A DNA stretch of 6,957 nucleotides from JBBRSC01 sp038245795 (GTDB taxonomy: Bacteria; Actinomycetota; Acidimicrobiia; Acidimicrobiales; Microtrichaceae). The DNA lies in assembly GCA_038245795.1 (NCBI GenBank), contig JBBRSC010000180.1, positions 1 through 6,957 on the forward strand, read 5' to 3'. The notes below the pieces were generated by a model. The model made no database searches. It worked only from the letters and a program-made list of their open reading frames with translations, and was not told the origin of the DNA. Made by a program: the position numbers and the translations under genes. Shown here in pieces: positions 5,557 to 6,957 of this stretch (position 1 is its first letter; every line of letters starts with the position of its first letter).

Positions 5557-6735
5557 TCCGGAACGACAGCGACGACAACTCCGACCGACGGACCCATCCC
5601 CACCTCTGCGGGCGCGACGACCACGACCACGACCACCACGACGGCGGCACCCAGTCCGGACGCTCCCCCGCCCGACTTCGCCCCCGTCACTCCGGAATCC
5701 GCCGGCTTCGATCCTGCCAAGCTCGACGAGATTCGGATCGACGCCGAGCTGGCGGGGTCAACCTGTTTTCTCGTGCTCCGAGACGGCCATGTCGTCTCCG
5801 AGTCGTACTGGCGCGGCGGCGGACAATCCACACCGCAGGAGGTGTGGTCGATGTCGAAATCGTTCACGTCGTCGCTCGTCGGTCTGGCACAGGCGGACGG
5901 CAAGTTGTCGATCGACGATCGTGCGTCGAAATACATCACCGAGTGGCGGGGTGGTCCAAGCGACGCGGTCACAGTGAAGAACCTGTTGTCGGCGGACTCG
6001 GGGCGCTACTGGGACTACAGCACGGACTATCTGAAGATGGCCGCCGGCGCCCCTGACAAGACAGCGTTCTCGATTGCGTTGGATCAGCAGTCGCCACCCG
6101 GAACGACCTGGGTGTACAACAACGCCGCCGTCCAAACCCTGTCTCGGGTGCTCAGTGTCGCCACCGGAGTCGAGCCGGGCGAGTACGCGAAGGACCAGCT
6201 GTTCGGCCCGCTCGGCATGTCGGACACATCGATCAAGTCGGATCCGTCGGGACATTCGTTGACGTTCATGGGGGTGCAATCCACCTGTCGCGATGCCGCC
6301 CGCTTCGGCGCTCTCTTCATGGCGAAGGGTCGTTGGGGCTCGAAACAGATCGTCCCCGAGAGCTATGTAACGGAGTCGTTGTCACCGTCGCAGGAGTTGA
6401 ACAAGGGTTATGGCTACCTCTGGTGGTTGAACACGCCCGGTCTGACCGGCGGCAACCAACGAGCGACTGCCGGCGAGTCAGCCACAACGGACGCGCCGTC
6501 GACCACCAATCCGGACGCGGCTTGGACCGGCAGGCGCCGGCAGATGGCTCCGGGCGCTCCGGAGGACATGTTCTGGGCCCTGGGACTCGGCGATCAGATC
6601 TTGCAGATGGATCCGGGATCCAACACCATCGTTGTTCGACTCGGGCCGGCCGGTTCCGCACCCGGTTCCCCGAAGTTCCGACAGACCGACGCCGCCCGCG
6701 TGCTCACCGAGGCGTTGACGCCGCCGGGGCGTTAG
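5467..6735 (+). CDS. Lipoprotein serine hydrolase, beta-lactamase/NylB (class C) fold
   Basis: This is a secreted, membrane-anchored hydrolase of the penicillin-recognising fold, 422 residues from this start. A signal peptide ends in the lipobox LVGC (Cys30), then a Thr-rich linker (about 34-59), then the catalytic domain. SMSK (128-131) supplies the Ser nucleophile and Lys, YNN (217-219) is the second motif, and GLGDQ (373-377) stands where KTG or HxG lies in relatives. VWSMSKSFTSSLVG, GYGYLWW and the final LQMDPGSNTIVV resemble 6-aminohexanoate-dimer hydrolase (NylB) and esterases of this fold, so ester or amide hydrolysis is more likely than antibiotic resistance. About 47 residues rich in Ala, Thr, Ser and Gly separate YLWW from the third motif and look like an inserted loop. 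The GTG at 5467, ten bases after the ATPase stop, gives a normal signal peptide. TTG at 5428 or ATG at 5431 would overlap the ATPase. None has a good ribosome binding site. The substrate is unknown. Confidence 0.87.
   Translation: MRASPRPRSTTSGLVGRCAAALLMLTLVGCSGTTATTTPTDGPIPTSAGATTTTTTTTTAAPSPDAPPPDFAPVTPESAGFDPAKLDEIRIDAELAGSTCFLVLRDGHVVSESYWRGGGQSTPQEVWSMSKSFTSSLVGLAQADGKLSIDDRASKYITEWRGGPSDAVTVKNLLSADSGRYWDYSTDYLKMAAGAPDKTAFSIALDQQSPPGTTWVYNNAAVQTLSRVLSVATGVEPGEYAKDQLFGPLGMSDTSIKSDPSGHSLTFMGVQSTCRDAARFGALFMAKGRWGSKQIVPESYVTESLSPSQELNKGYGYLWWLNTPGLTGGNQRATAGESATTDAPSTTNPDAAWTGRRRQMAPGAPEDMFWALGLGDQILQMDPGSNTIVVRLGPAGSAPGSPKFRQTDAARVLTEALTPPGR
5617..5643 (+). repeat. Thr-codon microsatellite in the lipoprotein linker
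   Basis: Nine consecutive Thr codons alternate mostly ACG and ACC, forming a near six-base tandem repeat. It encodes the core of the flexible linker between the lipid anchor and the catalytic domain. Its length may vary by slippage in whole codons without breaking the frame, and the Thr residues could be O-glycosylated; both points are inference. Confidence 0.75.
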
Positions 6736-6956
6736 CCAAGACGATCAAGGTCGAGGACGCGCCCGACCAGCACACCGCTCGCCGTCCACGCTGCAATCGA
6801 TGCAGCTTGGCGCTCGCATCCGGGCGCGGTTGCCGCCAGTTCATCGATGATCAACCAGCGGACCCCGAGTCCGCGGCGGAGTGCCTCGACCTCCACCATC
6901 CCCCTTGCTGGGGCGGCGCCGCCAGGGTTGAGGAGTCGCGGGCCGATGATGGTGTC
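6732..6956 (-). CDS. Unrecognised protein, C-terminal 74 residues, 5' end beyond the window
   Basis: Reading leftward from 6956, a frame stays open for 74 codons to a TAA at 6734-6732. It begins DTIIGPRLLNPGG and ends GVLVGRVLDLDRLG. Composition is ordinary for this genome (many Ala, Arg, Leu, Gly), and it fills the otherwise gene-free right end. Its stop overlaps the hydrolase stop, a common convergent arrangement. An internal ATG at 6899 is possible as a start but has no properly spaced ribosome binding site, so a gene continuing past the edge is more likely. I do not recognise the family. The order of a helix, a DEL segment and a GVLVGRVLDLDRL ending is faintly like the tail of class IV aminotransferases, which is too weak to call. 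Confidence 0.55.
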   Translation of the reverse strand, partial: DTIIGPRLLNPGGAAPARGMVEVEALRRGLGVRWLIIDELAATAPGCERQAASIAAWTASGVLVGRVLDLDRLG

Positions 6957-6957
6957 G

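Larger units (their letters stand above)
796..6735 (+). other. Predicted six-gene operon: glycosyltransferase, acyltransferase, two ABC permeases, ATPase, lipoprotein hydrolase
   Basis: Six plus-strand genes follow each other with junctions of +9, -35, -4, -4 and +10 bases. No internal gap is large enough for an ordinary promoter and terminator. The two ATGA/GTGA-type overlaps and the 35-base overlap indicate translational coupling across the acyltransferase, both permeases and the ATPase. The run ends against a convergent gene. The operon is inferred from spacing; no promoter or terminator was identified. Confidence 0.75.

Noticed and set aside
4464..5972. Long open frame of about 500 codons on the minus strand
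   Set aside because: It is antisense to permease 2, the ATPase with all its ABC motifs, and the hydrolase. Its translation is low-complexity in places (Val runs opposite the Thr tract) and shows no family motif. Long antisense frames are expected at this GC content.
5467..6735. Antibiotic-resistance beta-lactamase
   Set aside because: The SxxK and Tyr-x-Asn motifs define the fold, but the third motif is GLGDQ rather than KTG, the overall pattern is closer to NylB/esterase relatives, and the operon context is lipid modification and transport.
6790..6806. Inverted repeat with 6-bp arms (GCTGCA/TGCAGC) near the convergent gene ends
   Set aside because: It is short, followed by no T-run on either strand, and lies within minus-strand codons reading AASIAA, so it is not supported as a terminator.

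Overview
This window is GC-rich and densely coded, with frequent GTG starts and stop/start overlaps. A lipoprotein with a long Thr-rich linker is also present. Together these suggest a high-GC actinobacterium, and I would guess an Acidimicrobiia-type lineage. That taxonomic guess rests on style only; no rRNA or other marker is present.

Layout. At the left edge is the 3' two-thirds of an acyl-CoA dehydrogenase of the long-chain type (2-676). After a 119-bp spacer comes a tight run of six same-strand genes (796-6735). It opens with a membrane family-2 glycosyltransferase resembling staphylococcal CrtQ and a small membrane acyltransferase resembling staphylococcal CrtO. These are followed by two different FtsX/MacB-type ABC permeases, their ATPase, and a lipid-anchored serine hydrolase of the beta-lactamase/NylB fold. 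Junctions are +9 bp, -35 bp, -4 bp, -4 bp and +10 bp, which fits one operon. At the right edge the last 74 codons of an unrecognised minus-strand gene run into the hydrolase gene, and the two stop codons overlap.

How the genes may work together. In staphyloxanthin synthesis CrtQ glucosylates a C30 carotenoid acid and CrtO then acylates the sugar. Here the same two-step pair appears without the backbone genes (crtM, crtN, crtP) and is translationally tied to an ABC exporter. My inference is a cassette that glycosylates a lipid or isoprenoid acid, acylates the sugar, and moves the product out of or across the membrane. A surface hydrolase then possibly acts on the product or on something related. 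The substrate is unknown, and the carotenoid link comes only from family resemblance recalled from memory.

The strongest sequence-level regulatory observation is an 11-bp inverted repeat at 3640-3669. It buries the GTG start of the second permease and suggests that its translation depends on translation of the first.
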